Position numbers and translations under genes: made by a program. Shown one piece after another: positions 45,828-58,230 of a DNA stretch of 64,000 bases. How positions within the stretch are numbered: position 1 is the stretch's first letter; every line of letters begins with the position of its first letter. The notes beneath the pieces are model-generated. The model saw only the letters and a list, made by a program, of their open reading frames with translations, was not told the DNA's origin and did not search any database. Where the stretch lies: positions 7,874,001 through 7,938,000 of the forward strand of contig NC_072896.1 in NCBI RefSeq assembly GCF_027943255.1, written 5' to 3'. Source of the stretch: Anastrepha obliqua (taxonomy: Eukaryota; Arthropoda; Insecta; Diptera; Tephritidae).

Positions 45828-46206
45828 TTATTCGTGATGACTCATGACATCGGAACCCAAAATTCGCAGCCTTGCTCTAGCAAATATAGGGCCCTCACAA
45901 AGAAAATGCTCAGTGTTATCTGCCTCCTCCAAGCAAGACAGACAAATAGGGTTCTCAATGATTCCAATGATGGTCACATGTAGACCACATGGATTGTGTC
46001 CTGTCATAATACCGACCATCAACCGAACGTTTTATCTTCCAAGACTTTTTAGAAGAAAGTTCGATAGTTTTTTGCTTGGGATTGTCACAAAATACTTTAC
46101 AGTTCTGCAGCAAACCCGACCATCGCTCCTTATGTGCGATAACGGTGCACCCTACAGAACTGATATAATTCCCTAATACTTTTTTTGATTTTCTAAGATG
46201 AGGCAA
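45828..46206 (-). mobile_element. LINE C-terminal fragment
   Basis: Two overlapping minus-strand frames join as ISSVGCTVIAHKERWSGLLQ, then a shift, then VGIMTGHNPCGLHVTIIGI and ICLSCLEEADNTEHFLCEGP. The last is the CX2CX(n)HX3C finger that ends RNase H-type LINE proteins. At least one frameshift breaks it. Confidence 0.7.
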
Positions 46207-46389
46207 CCCATCTCGAGGGAACTCACTATGAAAGAAGCTGTAAATGTGAAAGACGCTGAGCTATAGGGAGTCTATTTAGTAGATCTCCATGTAATACAAT
46301 TTTTCTTATTACTTAATTTGCTTCGCTTTTATTTAAAAATTTCCGGAACTTAATTTTCTTGTGACCACTTATTTTGCCTCATTTAGCAT

Positions 46390-46710
46390 ATGAATTTCAA
46401 TGAGATTCCATAGTCTACTGCTAGTGTTTTTCAAGCAGAAGTCTTTGCGATCTTGCAGGCATGCAAAATGCTTAGGGAACGCGGGAGCGAGAGAGATATT
46501 AACAGTTTCTTCGATAGTCAAGCCGCGATTAAGGATTTGACGACGCCGTGGTACAGAACCAAATTAGTAAACTCCTGTAAAGAAGAGTTCAAATCTGTGG
46601 GGGGTGCAGGTAACATTTCTCTGATCTGGGTGATGAGCTCGCCACAAAGGGGACTGAATTGGCCTCAGAGACCTCCTACCCGGTCATCGGCATCCCCTTG
46701 ACAGTTGTTA
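46390..46710 (+). mobile_element. LINE RNase H domain fragment
   Basis: The plus strand encodes VFQAEVFAILQACKMLRERG, then FFDSQAAIKDL and AGNISLIWVMSSPQ. These are the second and third conserved acidic blocks of a LINE RNase H domain (F(Q)AE and (D)SQAAI) and the degenerate I-W-V block; the usual PGH after it is lost and the frame then decays. It is opposite in strand to 45828-46206, so it is a separate insertion. Confidence 0.75.
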
Positions 46711-46789
46711 AAGGGGAACTGCATAAGTGCGCATAAGGGATTGCATAAGTGCGCTTTCAGTAAAGTGGGTCTAATTTCATCATCATATT

Positions 46790-47130
46790 ATACATTTTTA
46801 GAGTTTCAGTTGGGGTCATAGGGCCACAACGAATTTCTTCCATTCGCATCCGTTTTGCGCTCATCTCTTAACTCTATTCCGGCTAAGGTGCTGATTCTAG
46901 CAGCTGTCTTCTGGTGTTCGCTGGTATTCCTCATCTGCGGCTTTCTTGAGTCCAGCTCCAATCAGTACCTGCGCAGAACATGGGTATCGCGGCACTGAGA
47001 TTTTTTATTTTTTTTTAGAACATGGCCGATCCATTTCCATTTAACAACGTTGCATCTAATAGCATTGGCTTTTGCGGTGTTCTGGCCCATAAGTCAGCAT
47101 TCAATATTCGGTAATTGGGCAAAATATTGT
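46790..47130 (-). mobile_element. Possible LINE tail
   Basis: The minus strand contains KWKWIGHVL, like the basic tail motif at 32620-32830, in a GC-richer segment. The remaining frame is poor. Confidence 0.35.
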
Positions 47131-47139
47131 GACGATTTT

Positions 47140-49170
47140 TCGAAGGGCATCTGTTTACAAAGACTTGTAGTGTCAGCTGTCGTCGCATTTTACGTTTCGC
47201 ACCCTTAAAGTAAAAATGACTTTACATTGGAAATTCTATTAACTTCGAAGAGCACAAAGCAGATTTTGGTTTTTGTTTTTTTTTTTGTGTTTCAAAATTA
47301 CCTTTTGTTTGATCACAGTAGTAGTGTTGTATATTTACTTATATATGTAAATAACCAAAAAGTAGAAGCAAGTTGACGAAGACGTGAGATTCAGTTTCGT
47401 AGTAAGCAAATAAAAAAGAAAACAAATTCGTGTCTAAAAACGACCGCACTTCAGGTCAGCCAGTAAACAACAACTGGTAGTGCATTCCTAATTAGAGGCT
47501 ACTGTTTTGGCTGCCTCTCGCAGACTGGCCAAAGTTGTTTCATACAATTTAAGTAGCAAGTGCAAGGCAAGGCAACGCATTGGATAGGTAATGAGTAAAT
47601 GCATAGGAGAAAATATTTAGTTTGCTGTAATGATTGCTGGTAGCTACACAAATTGCTGGTACACGTACGCAAAAACGCGCACAAAGAGGCAAATACGTTG
47701 TAGAGGCAATGGAATTAGCTGTGACAACTGTCTGGCTTTTGGCTCTCGTGAAGCACGTGCATGTGGTGATAAGAAGGAATATGCGGACGTATAATAACAA
47801 TACCTTTTAGACAAATTTAGCAGTAAATTTGCGCAAAGTTTAATGCTTCAAAATGGAGTGAGAAATTTAAAGGTCGCAGGAGGTGTTTTGAAAAAATATT
47901 TAAAATTGTTCACATTAATGCCTTAATGAGATTGCAAAAAATTTACCAACATAACGAAAGTTTTATATTTAGCACACAACAACTTTTTTTACTCTCTGCT
48001 TCGCAAGTTTGTTATGCAACAAATTATTTAAACATTATTAAAAAGTCAGAAATTATAATAAACTATATTTAGAATTATCTTCTTTTAATAGAAATGATAT
48101 GGCGTTAATGTTGTGATATTACATAACCTAAAATTAAATTAAGAACGATAAGCAACTTGCTCACAACAATACCACATATATGCATACCCATACATAAACA
48201 CAAACACAATAATAAATCACTAATGTGCTATGTTGTGACGAGTGTAGATAAGATAAATTACAGTGGGTAATGCAATAACGATTGCGTGCTGCGGTAAACA
48301 GAGCGGAGAACGAGTGTAATCATAGAAGAGTAGGTTACTGCACACTTGCGCAGAGTTGAGATGCTTTAACTGTGCAGACTGTTAACACACATGGCTGTGT
48401 GCTGTGGAGGTGTGAATATACCATACGCCGGCATACAAAGATTCTACGTGAGTGATTGAATGAGCATTTTTTTGTGATGTATGTAGTAAACAATGTGTGC
48501 ACATAAAAAAATTAACAAGTGTAAGAGTAGTTAGAAATTAAAATTGTATACGTGCCCACATTCTTGCAACTAAGTATTAGACAATTACCTTAGGATTAAA
48601 AAATGATGTTATGTAAGCAACATTGAGTAGGTAGTAAATGTTTACAGAGGAACATTGTAGCAGAAACAGTGATGGGTAGAGTGACCTTACCATACATCGT
48701 TTTATTACATCGTAGATATAAAGTTACTCGCACGACAAAGCACAATTTATTACAGGGTTTTTGCGTTTTTTGCGCATTGAATTATGTTAATCAGACACAT
48801 TGAAATTTTAAATACTTATAAATTGAATTGCTGCAAATAAAAAATGAAGCTTTAAGTTATTGCAAAAAGTACTAAAAGAAAAAAAATAAAAGTAAAAACA
48901 AAAAAATTAAATCTTATTAAAAAATTAACTCATACATACATGCATATATAGGGGCTTTCAATAAGAGCGTTCGAAATAGAATGAAAAAAGGTGTGTATAA
49001 GCAAACTTTTTTTTAAAGGAAAGGCCCATTTACAGCCATGGACAGATGAATAGCACAAATGTGAACCTTATATGTTAAGTTAAGTTTTTAGTACGAACTC
49101 TGCTTTGATCAAATAAATTTGTTTGTTTACATTTATTACCGTTATTAAGCTTACATTTATGCGATTAATT
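47140..49170. other. Unassigned stretch
   Basis: No gene is recognised. Near 48953 the phrase GGGGCTTTCAATAAGAGCG resembles the start of the mariner at 51739 and may be an orphan end. Confidence 0.35.
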
Positions 49171-49179
49171 TAGTTAAGA

Positions 49180-50030
49180 AAGATTCATCCTATCTAAGCA
49201 AAAAAACGGGAAGAACACCAAAGCCGGGAAAACTGATGTTAATGTGGATAGAGCTATAATACGGAAGAGCAAAGCAAATCCTTTTAAGTCGGCACGGCAA
49301 ATAATGCTTGAAATAAACCAATAATCTAGTCTACAGATGTCCAGAAAGCTTGTAGGAAGGCGACTTAACGAAGCCCGTTAAAGCAGAAAAAAACCACTCC
49401 TCTCAAAAAGACATATCAAACACCCACTTGCCTTTGCAAAAGCCCACAAAGACAAATCTATTCAGTTTTGGAAAAAACGTTCGTTGGATCGACGAGAACA
49501 AAATAAATAGGATGGGACCAGATGGGAAAACTATTGTACGTCATCCAAAAAATTAAGCGCTAAATCCTAGGTTCACAAAAAAGACGATTAAACACGGCGG
49601 CGGACATATCATGGTTTGGGGGGCTTTTTCCTGGCATAGTGTTGAGCCGATTGTTCGCGTGGTTGGTAAAATGGATAGTATTTAGTATCTGGATATACTC
49701 CAGAATAAAATGGGGCCATTTGTGTTTGAGTTTATGCCATTAAATTGGACATTTATGCAGGACAATGATCCAAAGCATACTGCAAAGACAGTGAAGCAAT
49801 GGGTCAGAAAAGAAAAAAATTAATGTACTCGATTGGCCGGCGCAGAGCCCTGACCTCAATCCAATCACGTTAAAGTTTCCCTAACAACATTTTTAAAAAT
49901 TTTTATGATTTATGAGCCGCAGTTGAGGAGGCTTGATACTCGATTCCAAAGGAAAGATGCCACACGCTTGTAGAAAGCATGGAGCGACGGCTTGAAGTAG
50001 TAATCAAAATCGGTGAAAATAGTACAAAAT
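49180..50030 (+). mobile_element. Tc1-like transposase relic
   Basis: Frames in order read KKTGRTPKPGKTDVNVDRAI, SARQIMLEIN, then KHGGGHIMVWGAFSW (first catalytic region), MQDNDPKHTAKTVKQW (second Asp) and VLDWPAQSPDLNPI by shifting frame. This order is that of a Tc1 DDE transposase. Several stops and frameshifts are present. I could not find terminal repeats. Confidence 0.8.
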
Positions 50031-50386
50031 ACTAACCTGGTAAAACAATATCATTATTTGACTATCTGATTTTTTTACTATTTTTGCTTTTATTTGGAAT
50101 TTTTTAGAATGTGCCTTTTATGTGTCCAGGAGGTTTCGTGACTTATCAATGTTCTCGCAAATTAAGTCTGAACTGAAATTCTTTTTGACTATTTTTTTTG
50201 TTTTAAAGTGGAAGTAAATAGGTTTTTTATTTTTTATGTTGCTTTTTCTCCAATAAAAAATAATTATTTAAAATCATTTTCAACCCTTTGCTTTCAAAGT
50301 CTAAATGTGCTATTTATATGACCATGATTGTATATTTTATGTTTTCTATTTATTTATATTTATATTTATTTATATATCCAGACATA

Positions 50387-50575
50387 TTATGGAAGTGTGG
50401 ATGTGTTCAAGGTCAGACCGTTAACTGGCTCTCAGCCAATTTGAAAAATATGCTGTTTGGCTGACGTCACCGAGGACGTGACAACAGTTTTTTTACGAAA
50501 AAACTGAGTTTGTGCTGGTGATATACGAAAAACTCCACACATTTTAGCGATAGTAACTCAATTCACCTTTACCCC
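50387..50575. repeat. Partial copy of the ATGGTGAAA-type repeat
   Basis: Phrases ATGGAAGTGTGGATG, CTCTCAGCCAATTTG, AAAAACTGAGTTTGTGCTGG and GATATACGAAAAA match 37537-37804 and 62007-62323. The right third is missing. Confidence 0.6.
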
Positions 50576-50744
50576 GATCGTAGTACCAGTACTTTATTTG
50601 TGTAATTTATTCTTCTTCCTGTATTCTTGTTCTCTCTGATGTAAACAATGTGATCTCACGCACTCTCTAATGGGCGCAATCTTGTTTCTATTATTTCTGC
50701 TAATCTATTATCCTTGACTTTATGTCATATCTATGAAATGTGGC

Positions 50745-51105
50745 ATCGCTTAAATATCCGCCGTGGCTTTAAACAAGTAAATTTTTCAATAAATTCGATG
50801 CACAGATCCGGCTAAATTTCAGAAATATCGTTGGTTATATTGACTACGAAAGCATTTGTGGATTGCGGCTTATTGGCAAAGACCTGCGACTTCAAGAAAC
50901 CGCACAAGCACAAGCCTAGCGAGGTTAAATCACACGATCTCAGTGGCCACATTACCTCGTCGAGAGATAACCTTACCACAAATTGTTCATAATAAAGTTT
51001 TATCATTTGCAATTTGTGTGATTTGGCATCGGCGATCGAGTAATAAATAACAAATGTGACATACGCCGCCAGAATAACATCGTCGTCTGAGCCTGCCAAC
51101 ATCAA
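50745..51105 (-). mobile_element. Mariner transposase relic
   Basis: The minus strand reads VMWPLRSCDLTSLGLCLCGF, then LKSQVFANKPQ, equivalent to WPPRSCD(I)TPLDYFLWG in the intact DD41D frame. The third catalytic Asp has been lost (SLG for PLD). No ends were found. Confidence 0.65.
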
Positions 51106-51368
51106 ACCGTCAGCATTAGAAAACTCTAAAATGATATATGTATTTAAGTATGTTCATTTTCATTACAAGCCATTTTATTAAATCTTACTTATGACCGAAC
51201 CTGAAATGACAGTTAAAAACTCATAAAAGAGTATACTTTGTAAGACGTGTGTCTGTGTGCAGGAATTTACTGAAATGCATGGCTTAAGAAGTATACTTAG
51301 AAGCTCGAATGAACGCCTATTAAGAATACGTTTGCTGGTGTTTATGACTTTCATGCATATACATACGA

Positions 51369-51394
51369 ATACATACATACATACATACATACAT
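51369..51394. repeat. (ACAT)n microsatellite
   Basis: About six perfect ACAT units. A similar GTAT tract lies at 34736-34780. Confidence 0.9.
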
Positions 51395-51738
51395 ATGACA
51401 TGCTTAGTTACTAATTTGGAATTCCAAGCGGTTAGGTGATTGCCGCTGTCGTATTTCATTCCTGCTGCCAATTATAATGTTATAATTTTTGATTTTTTTA
51501 ATTCATACTTTTAAGTATTTGCTCTAACAGCTCACTAATAAAATACTATATTCTTTAATTGAGTCAGTTTTTTTTATCATATAAAGCACAAATGCCTCGT
51601 TGATGTTAGTAGTCGTACTGGAAATATTCTTTATGCTTGCATTGGCAATTCGAATTAATCCTATGCACAGTTGCTTCAAAGTGGTTCGATATCTAAGCTA
51701 ATTGATCAGGTTTTTATTTCGTTTTTATTTATATAATA

Positions 51739-52122
51739 AAGGGTTTTCCAATAACAGCGTTATCTCTCGAAGAGGTGATCACAATTGGCCACCGAGATCT
51801 TGTGATTTAAAACCTTGTGACTTTTTTCTTTGGGGCCACGTTAAGAGAAGGTCTACACCAACAGCCGAGGGTCGATTCAAGACTTCAAAGATGGAATTTG
51901 TGAGGCTATCGAGGATATAGGACAGCCACTTTGCAATTCGGTTATGGAAAATTTCATGAAATGGATATTGTCCTGTAAGCGGGGTCGTGGTAGTCATTTG
52001 CCTGATGTTATTTTCCACTATTAACATTCCTCTTTATAATGAAGTAAACACCCGATCATTTATATTAAAAAATAGCATTTTTCTTTAAATATCAAAATAA
52101 CACCTCTGTTTGGAAAACCCTT
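51739..52122 (+). mobile_element. Deletion-derived mariner of 384 bp
   Basis: The left end AAGGGTTTTCCAATAACAG follows TA (51737-51738). The right end is its inverted copy (GGAAAACCCTT) but is followed by TC instead of TA. Inside, only the transposase C-terminus remains: NWPPRSCDLKPCDFFLWGHV, then, after a frameshift, the C-terminal phrase GRGSHLPDVIFHY. It is another single-deletion, non-autonomous mariner and belongs to a different family from the one at 40000. Confidence 0.82.
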
Positions 52123-52439
52123 TCCATCTACGTGCATACGCATACTTAATGTTTTAATAAAGGAAGCATTCACGGACTAAAATATACTCGCTTCGAAGTC
52201 CGGTATAAAATATAAGCATATTAAGACGTAGGAAAAGGCTTTAGAAATTCTGTTGAGACAAATTGTTTTTGAGCTTTAATAAAAGACAAACATCGAATTA
52301 CAATGAAATTTTTGAATTTGTGGAAACAATTTATTTGTGAGCTCAAATAAAAAAATATTGTAACGCTTCTTAAAGAAAGAAGTAGACAGCAAAATGTTAT
52401 AGACATTATATTATAAAAGGACTGAACACGGAGATCAGA

Positions 52440-53215
52440 ACATCTATTTCAGACAATGCCAACCTGACACTTTTCAATAGTATCTGGAATTTGACAAGGC
52501 GACAGCTTAAGCCCAATGCTTCTTAATTTTATAAAGAATGCCATAATTGAAAAGGTGAAACCAGCAGCTCCAGGGTATCACATGTCCACTGGAGACTTCA
52601 AAATATTTTGCTACGCTGATGACGTAGTTCTATTTGCAGACTTCGAGGACAACTCACAGCGGCTTACATTTGGACACACAGCAAAAAAATACAATATGGA
52701 TATATCGGTGGGAAAAACCAAAACACTTGTGGTATTCGAAGAGCCAATACGATGCAAGTTGGTCGTAAAAAACAAACCCATATAACAGAAACTTGAATTG
52801 ATCTATGTACCTAGGGGCCCATATAACAAGCAGCATAGATTTAATAAAAAAAGCAAAAATACAAGCTAATAAAGCAGCTTGAATACGTTTGCGAAACGAG
52901 GTAGCACGTGCAGGCACTAGCAGAACTTAGCACTAGCAGAACTTAGAACTGCTGAAATGAGTGCACTAAGATCTATCGCTGAATTTTTCCGGCTGGGTAG
53001 AAAAACAAACACTGAAGTCCGAGAGATTTCCGTATTATGGCGCAGTCCGTTGGTCGAGAATACGAATTAGAGGATGGAAGACTATGCTCGTAGAAGGCCC
53101 AACAGCATAATGGCAAAAATGCCCTTAGACGGTTAAATATACAACCCCCACCAAAAAGATGGAATCAATGTTGGACCTGATACTCAGTTGAGCATAGGTG
53201 CATTAACACAACTCA
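52440..53215 (+). mobile_element. RTE-like LINE reverse-transcriptase relic
   Basis: Plus-strand frames show RQ(L/G)DSLSPMLLNF with a stop-containing joint, then FKIFCYADDVVLFADFED (catalytic YADD), IS(V)GKTKTLVV, YLGAHITSSID, RTAEMSALRSIA, then a tail with PPPKRWNQCW. The order RTAEM...LRSIA then P-K-RW is typical of RTE-related ORF2 proteins. Upstream fingers and endonuclease are missing, and stops are frequent. Confidence 0.75.
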
Positions 53216-53572
53216 TATAACTTATACAATATATTGTATACATACATAAAATAACTTGAAACCTTTATACAATTTGGTTATAAATTTCATTATGAGCTGC
53301 AAATTAACTGTACGAAGTCCTAAATAAAGTTGGATAAGAAGAATAATAAAAAATGGGCATCGGTTTTTTTCCATGTGGAGAAATTATCTTTCAGCAAACC
53401 AAATGGGGAAAATGAGTGTATATGTAATAGTATGTATGTACGTATGTTCTTGTATATTATAACTATAAATGCCCGTTAGCTTATGCATGACCTAACTGAT
53501 CCGGATCCATCATAAATTATTTTCGTTCCCTTTTGTAAGATTTAACAGACCAAATCCAAAACTCTCATTGTA

Positions 53573-54887
53573 CAGGGTGAACGATATGAAGTATTACCTA
53601 TTCAAAACACCATAATTTTTTTGTGTGAAATTAGTTTTTATTGATTTCAGAGACAAAATTGTTAAAAAATGATTACAATTTTAACATTTATTCACTTTAG
53701 CTCGATATGACCACCTTTTGCCTTAACTATAGCCTTAAAACGGTCAGAAAATTAGTTGCATGCTGCACGAATGTGATCTTGAAGTTTTTTGGCCCATTCT
53801 CGTATAATTACTTTTTTCAGCGCATCTATACTGGCATATTTTTTAGTCTTCACCTTGCTCTCCAAAATGGTTCAGATGGAATAGTTCGGATTTGCGGCTG
53901 GCGAATTCGAAAGCCATTGTGTGGACGAAATGAAGTGTGGAACATGATTTTTTAACCATTCTTGGTTCACACGTGCTTTATGAGAAGGTGCCGAGTAATG
54001 TTGGAACGTCCATGGTCTACGACCGAAATGTTTGCGTGTCCACGGCCTAAGAAGCTTCTAAAACATTTTCCCTTTAATGAGACGCATTCACTTTGACACC
54101 AGTCTCGATAAAAAACGATTGGAGAGCGTCCATCAGCGGTCACTGCGGCCCAATTCATTACTTGCGATGGGAAATTGCTTTGAGTGGCCATACATAGGCT
54201 CAAATTCTCGTATGAGCGTTTGGTCAAGTAAACACGATCGTTTTGGTGTTTATGAACTGCTCAATTGGGAAATTTGTTTCATCAGAAAACACAATGTTAG
54301 GAAATTCGCCACGTTGGTGCAAGCGCAACCCCTCCTTTGCTCTTTCGCCCCGAACTTTTTTTTTGCTGGGGTGAAAGATCGTGTGCTTTTTGGAACTTGT
54401 AAGCCTTGACCTTGAGCTCAATGTGCTTTCAATATGAGTCGAATGCTGTCTTGCGATATTTTCAGTTCTTTGGCCATTTTTCTTCCACTTCGACATGGAT
54501 TTCGTTCAAGTCGAGCCTTCACTTTCCGAACCATTTCTGGTGTTGTTGCGGTTTTTTTTTGTCCACCTCCATAGCATTTTGCGAAGCTACCAGTATCATT
54601 GTAACGTTTTATAGCGCGATACACAAACATTTTATTCACTTTGAGGTGACTGAGCTCGCGAACAATGGCTGATTGTGATTTTCCAGCCAAATATAACGCA
54701 GTCCCACTATTATGTTTGAATTCCATCACAGAAAAAAAAAATTCAACAAAACTGAGACGCAAATGCTTTTGATGGCTTTAAAACAATATATTGAACTGTC
54801 ATTAGAACAATTTTGACGTTGATGTCATGAGCTGTTTTACAGATACAAGCAGTGTGAAGTTGGTAACACTTCATATCGTTCACCCTG
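53573..54887 (-). mobile_element. maT-like (DD37D) mariner, full length but decayed
   Basis: Terminal repeats of about 27 bp (CAGGGTGAACGATATGAAGT) are flanked by TA (53571-53572 and 54888-54889); length is 1315 bp. The transposase lies on the minus strand from the ATG at 54726 to a stop at 53694-53692 (GGHIELK end). The N-terminus is good (MEFKHNSGTALYLAGKSQSA, then a helix-turn-helix). Around 54420 and 54230 frames shift. The second catalytic position reads QHYSAPSHKA, so Asp is Tyr; the third reads ANPNYSI followed by a stop, so that Asp is lost too. The spacing in an intact relative would be 37, the maT type. Confidence 0.85.
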
Positions 54888-54889
54888 TA

Positions 54890-56105
54890 TATTTCTGTTT
54901 TCTCATGCGTATATTTCTGATATTGCTGCTGCTTTGTTATTCTTTCACTCAGTGCTGTTGATGATGGATACCTCAACTAATGTTAAATGAGTTCTCTTTT
55001 TTATTCTTACACCCCATATTGAACCCAAATTAAAATAAGCAAATGCCATTCGGTATTAACAGCTTTGATGTGATGAGCGGATATTTAAATATTTAGCAAT
55101 AAATATTTACATTCAAAATTATTTGTAGTCAATAAATATTTCTATAGGAGCAACTCCCAAAGATATCGATATTGCTATGATTGTGAAATTTCAAGAAACA
55201 TGATAAAAGAAAAACATTCTCCCACGTCGAGTAACATAAAAATAAATAAAAGTTTTACCACAACTTGAAACACAAATGATGCCATTGAACTAATGAAATA
55301 AATAAAAAAGTGCAATAACATAAAACCCCCTACAAACGGTAAGCAACGAAAAAAAAATGCAAGAAATATTCACTTGTAACCAGCAGCAATTTGAGGAAGG
55401 GTACGAACAACTGCATGCCGTAGTAGATCGCTGAAATGGCAAATGTGCAAATGTGAACGAAGCGAAGCGTTGTGTTTCGCATCACATGACACCCCAAATG
55501 CTGCTACGAACAAGAAAAACTGAAAGTAAAAAAAGGTAGACAGAATCATAACAGACAGATAAAAGTAGCAAAAGTGCTGCAAGAGTAGCAGCAAAAAACT
55601 GTCAGCAGAACAAATGCAATGACAACCGACAACCGAGTATAGAGTAGGAAAGCACAACAAAAATACAAAAACCGAAAAAAGAGCAGTCATCTTGCAGGTA
55701 CAGAAACAGCACTTCAATAGCGCCAAAACTTTTGTGAAAATCGGAGATGAAGATTAGGAGTCTCCTTTTATTTTCGGCATTTTTTTTGTTTTCAAAGTCC
55801 TACTACATCGTAATTTCTTGTAATTTAAATTAAATGACTTCTTATTATTGTGGGAATATTTGAGGTTGTAATGGATAAAGGAATAGAAGCAAATATTGAT
55901 GGGGTTAAGTTAATTTGTGGCCCAAGCCCAAGATCAACATGTGTTTGTTTTCGATCAGCTTAAACAGAGGGAGTTTCAGATAACAAGTGCTCAATTCTCA
56001 AATAAAGGCAGCACTTTGTACTAACAACTGTGTAAAAACGATCGAGAAATGCTTCTCCTGAGCTTATGAGTTTCCAGTGTCCCAACAACGCCAGTTGTTG
56101 GCCTC
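54890..56105. other. Unassigned stretch
   Basis: No gene is recognised. A minus-strand frame at 55370-55726 is hydrophobic but low in complexity and has no family signature. Confidence 0.35.
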
Positions 56106-56109
56106 CATA

Positions 56110-56815
56110 TCAATTGTTTAAGAAAATAGTCTAAGTCTACCTAGCGACAAAAGGGAGGTGGACGCACAAACTTATCAGAAGCGTACAGGCTGGGGTTGAG
56201 AGAGGAAATGGTGACACAGATTACTACCTGACACAGTTCTTGACGGGACATGGATGCTATAGAGAGTATCTATAAAGACTCGGCCACGAGGACGTAGCAG
56301 ACTGCTCGTTCTGCGGCAACGGTAGTGAGAACGCGGAACATGTCTTCTTCTCCTGCTCGAGATACGCATCTGAAAGAATGTCCATTGAAGAAATTATAGA
56401 GGAAAGAACAGGCAACATTGTAAATCACGTGCTGCAATCGAAGTTGGTGTGGACCAAGACGAGAGAATGGTCCGCAAAAGCGCTACAGGAGCTGCGGAAA
56501 AAGGAATGGGAATGCAGTAAACAAAGAAGAGAAGCAAGTAATGAAGCATAGACATAGAAAGAAACATATATGAAGAGCCATACTGGCCAGTTTGGCCCTG
56601 CGACGCAATGCTTAAACGGCGGTACCGGAGGGCAAACTAAAGCTACGGAGGTCGGAGTTAGAGTTTAGTACGTAGGTGTACTGTTTCGCAAATCCAGTTT
56701 AGTGGTAATACTGACTATGCGTGGCCCCGAATGAGGTGCACCTTTATGAATAGTGCATGCCGTCTATGCTGACAGCATCTATGAAAGATTCCCCCTTCGG
56801 ATAAAAAAAAAAATT
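56110..56815 (+). mobile_element. R1-like LINE 3' end
   Basis: The plus strand encodes DYYLTQFLTGHGCYREYL, a stop, then HEDVADCSFCGNGSENAEHV and FFSCSRY, a CX2CX(n)HX4C finger, and ends with a stop near 56550. This finger with TQFLTGHG is typical of R1-group ORF2 C-termini. A GC-rich 3' UTR follows, up to an A run at about 56803-56815 that may be the poly(A) end. Confidence 0.72.
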
Positions 56816-57639
56816 ACTTGCGATGCATAGACCACTAATAAGAGTCATGCTGCGAAATGGCTAAAGTTCAGCTATGATGACAAACCGAACTACTATAACG
56901 AATAGTGTAGGAGCCACAAAATACTCAACAACTGTGAACAGCCGAGCCATTTAAAGTACCTCCTGTGAAGCAAAAACTACTCCAATAAACCTGACTTCAA
57001 TGTGAAAACTTTAAACAACAAGAGTATCAGTCCAATCAAAAGCAGCTTCACAAATAAATGCAACACTTGTAAATTTGTGCATTTTGCGCTTTTTTACTGC
57101 CTGCTTTTTTTATGCTGCCAGCCACAGCGTTGCAATTTTCTTCACAGATCGCTGATTCAGTATTCAGACTGGCTTGCTTAACTGCCTGACTGCCTGGGTA
57201 TCTGTCTGAGAGCTAAAGTGCCATGCTATTGTTTGCTAGTTGTACTATCAAATTGAGAAAGACCATATGGAGTTGGTTGGAAGGTAACTGAGGTGGTGGT
57301 GAAATAATGGAAATTGCAGCAACGGTAGAAAAATTGCAATAAAAATGAAATAGTTTTTTTAGGTTGTTGCTTTTAACGAGCAGCAAAAGTTTTAAAAGCT
57401 AAATAAGAGTTTAATTGGAAATAAAGAAGTATTATGTGGGTGGAGGTGTAGAATATTTGAATTTCGCATATTAATATGATATTTTGTAAACAACTTTTTT
57501 TAGTTTAAAATTGAGGTTTAGCTATTTTTTGATGGAAAAAGCTTTGTATTAAAAATTCCACAGGTGTATAGGACCTAAACTTAAGCTACTAATGGTCATA
57601 TTGCAGCCATTAAAGACTAAAAAGGTTTTTTCAGAAAAG

Positions 57640-57815
57640 CCGTCACTCTCCATAGGCAATAAAAAGCCGTTGAGCGCAATTCTCCCAAGAAGAAGTGACT
57701 TAGAAAAATTGTTTCTCCTTCGGAGGCGGTAAAAAATACTGTGGGTTCCCTCATATTGTAGGTCAACATCAAGATATATAGCACAAATTTTAGTAGAAGA
57801 TCTGCCTAAACATGG
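57640..57815 (+). mobile_element. Old, diverged SINE copy
   Basis: Order of phrases fits the SINE body (GGCAATAAAAAGCCG, then GTGGGTTCCCTCAT, GTCAACATCAAGA, then GCACAAAT), but about a third of the bases differ. The head is missing. Confidence 0.45.
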
Positions 57816-57959
57816 AAAATTGGCGAATTCCTACTCACGTTAACGAATATCATTGGAAAAATGAGTTTGCCAATGTATTTTGTATTACTTCTCAGGTATG
57901 ATAGATGAGCAGGTTTGGCGTTCAGCTGTGGAGAAAAACAAAATTGAGCGACTAACTTC

Positions 57960-58230
57960 GGCTTCTACGTCATCGGATACTCGGCAGCAGAATTCTGCAC
58001 GCTCATTTCACACGTATTCACACACTCGTCCAATCATTCGTTGTTCAGATGGTAACGAAGTAACATAAGCGGAGAATAAATTGATTCTTCTGTGCACCAA
58101 CCAATTGATTTTTCCATACCTACAAATACAATCTCAGTTTTTTTGTAAACAAATCGCCGTCATGGCCTTCTTACGTCAGCAAATCAGCTGAGTCATTTAA
58201 AATCGTTGAGAGCCGTTTTTTTCCCCCCTT
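57960..58230 (-). repeat. Reversed copy of the ATGGTGAAA-type repeat
   Basis: On the minus strand the phrases TTACAAAAAAACTGAGATT and GTTACCATCTGAACAAC occur in the same order as in 62007-62323. The edges are not clear. Confidence 0.5.

Noticed and set aside
55370..55726. 118-codon hydrophobic minus-strand frame
   Set aside because: Low-complexity Leu/Phe-rich sequence in AT-rich DNA, no splice or promoter context and no motif; probably chance.
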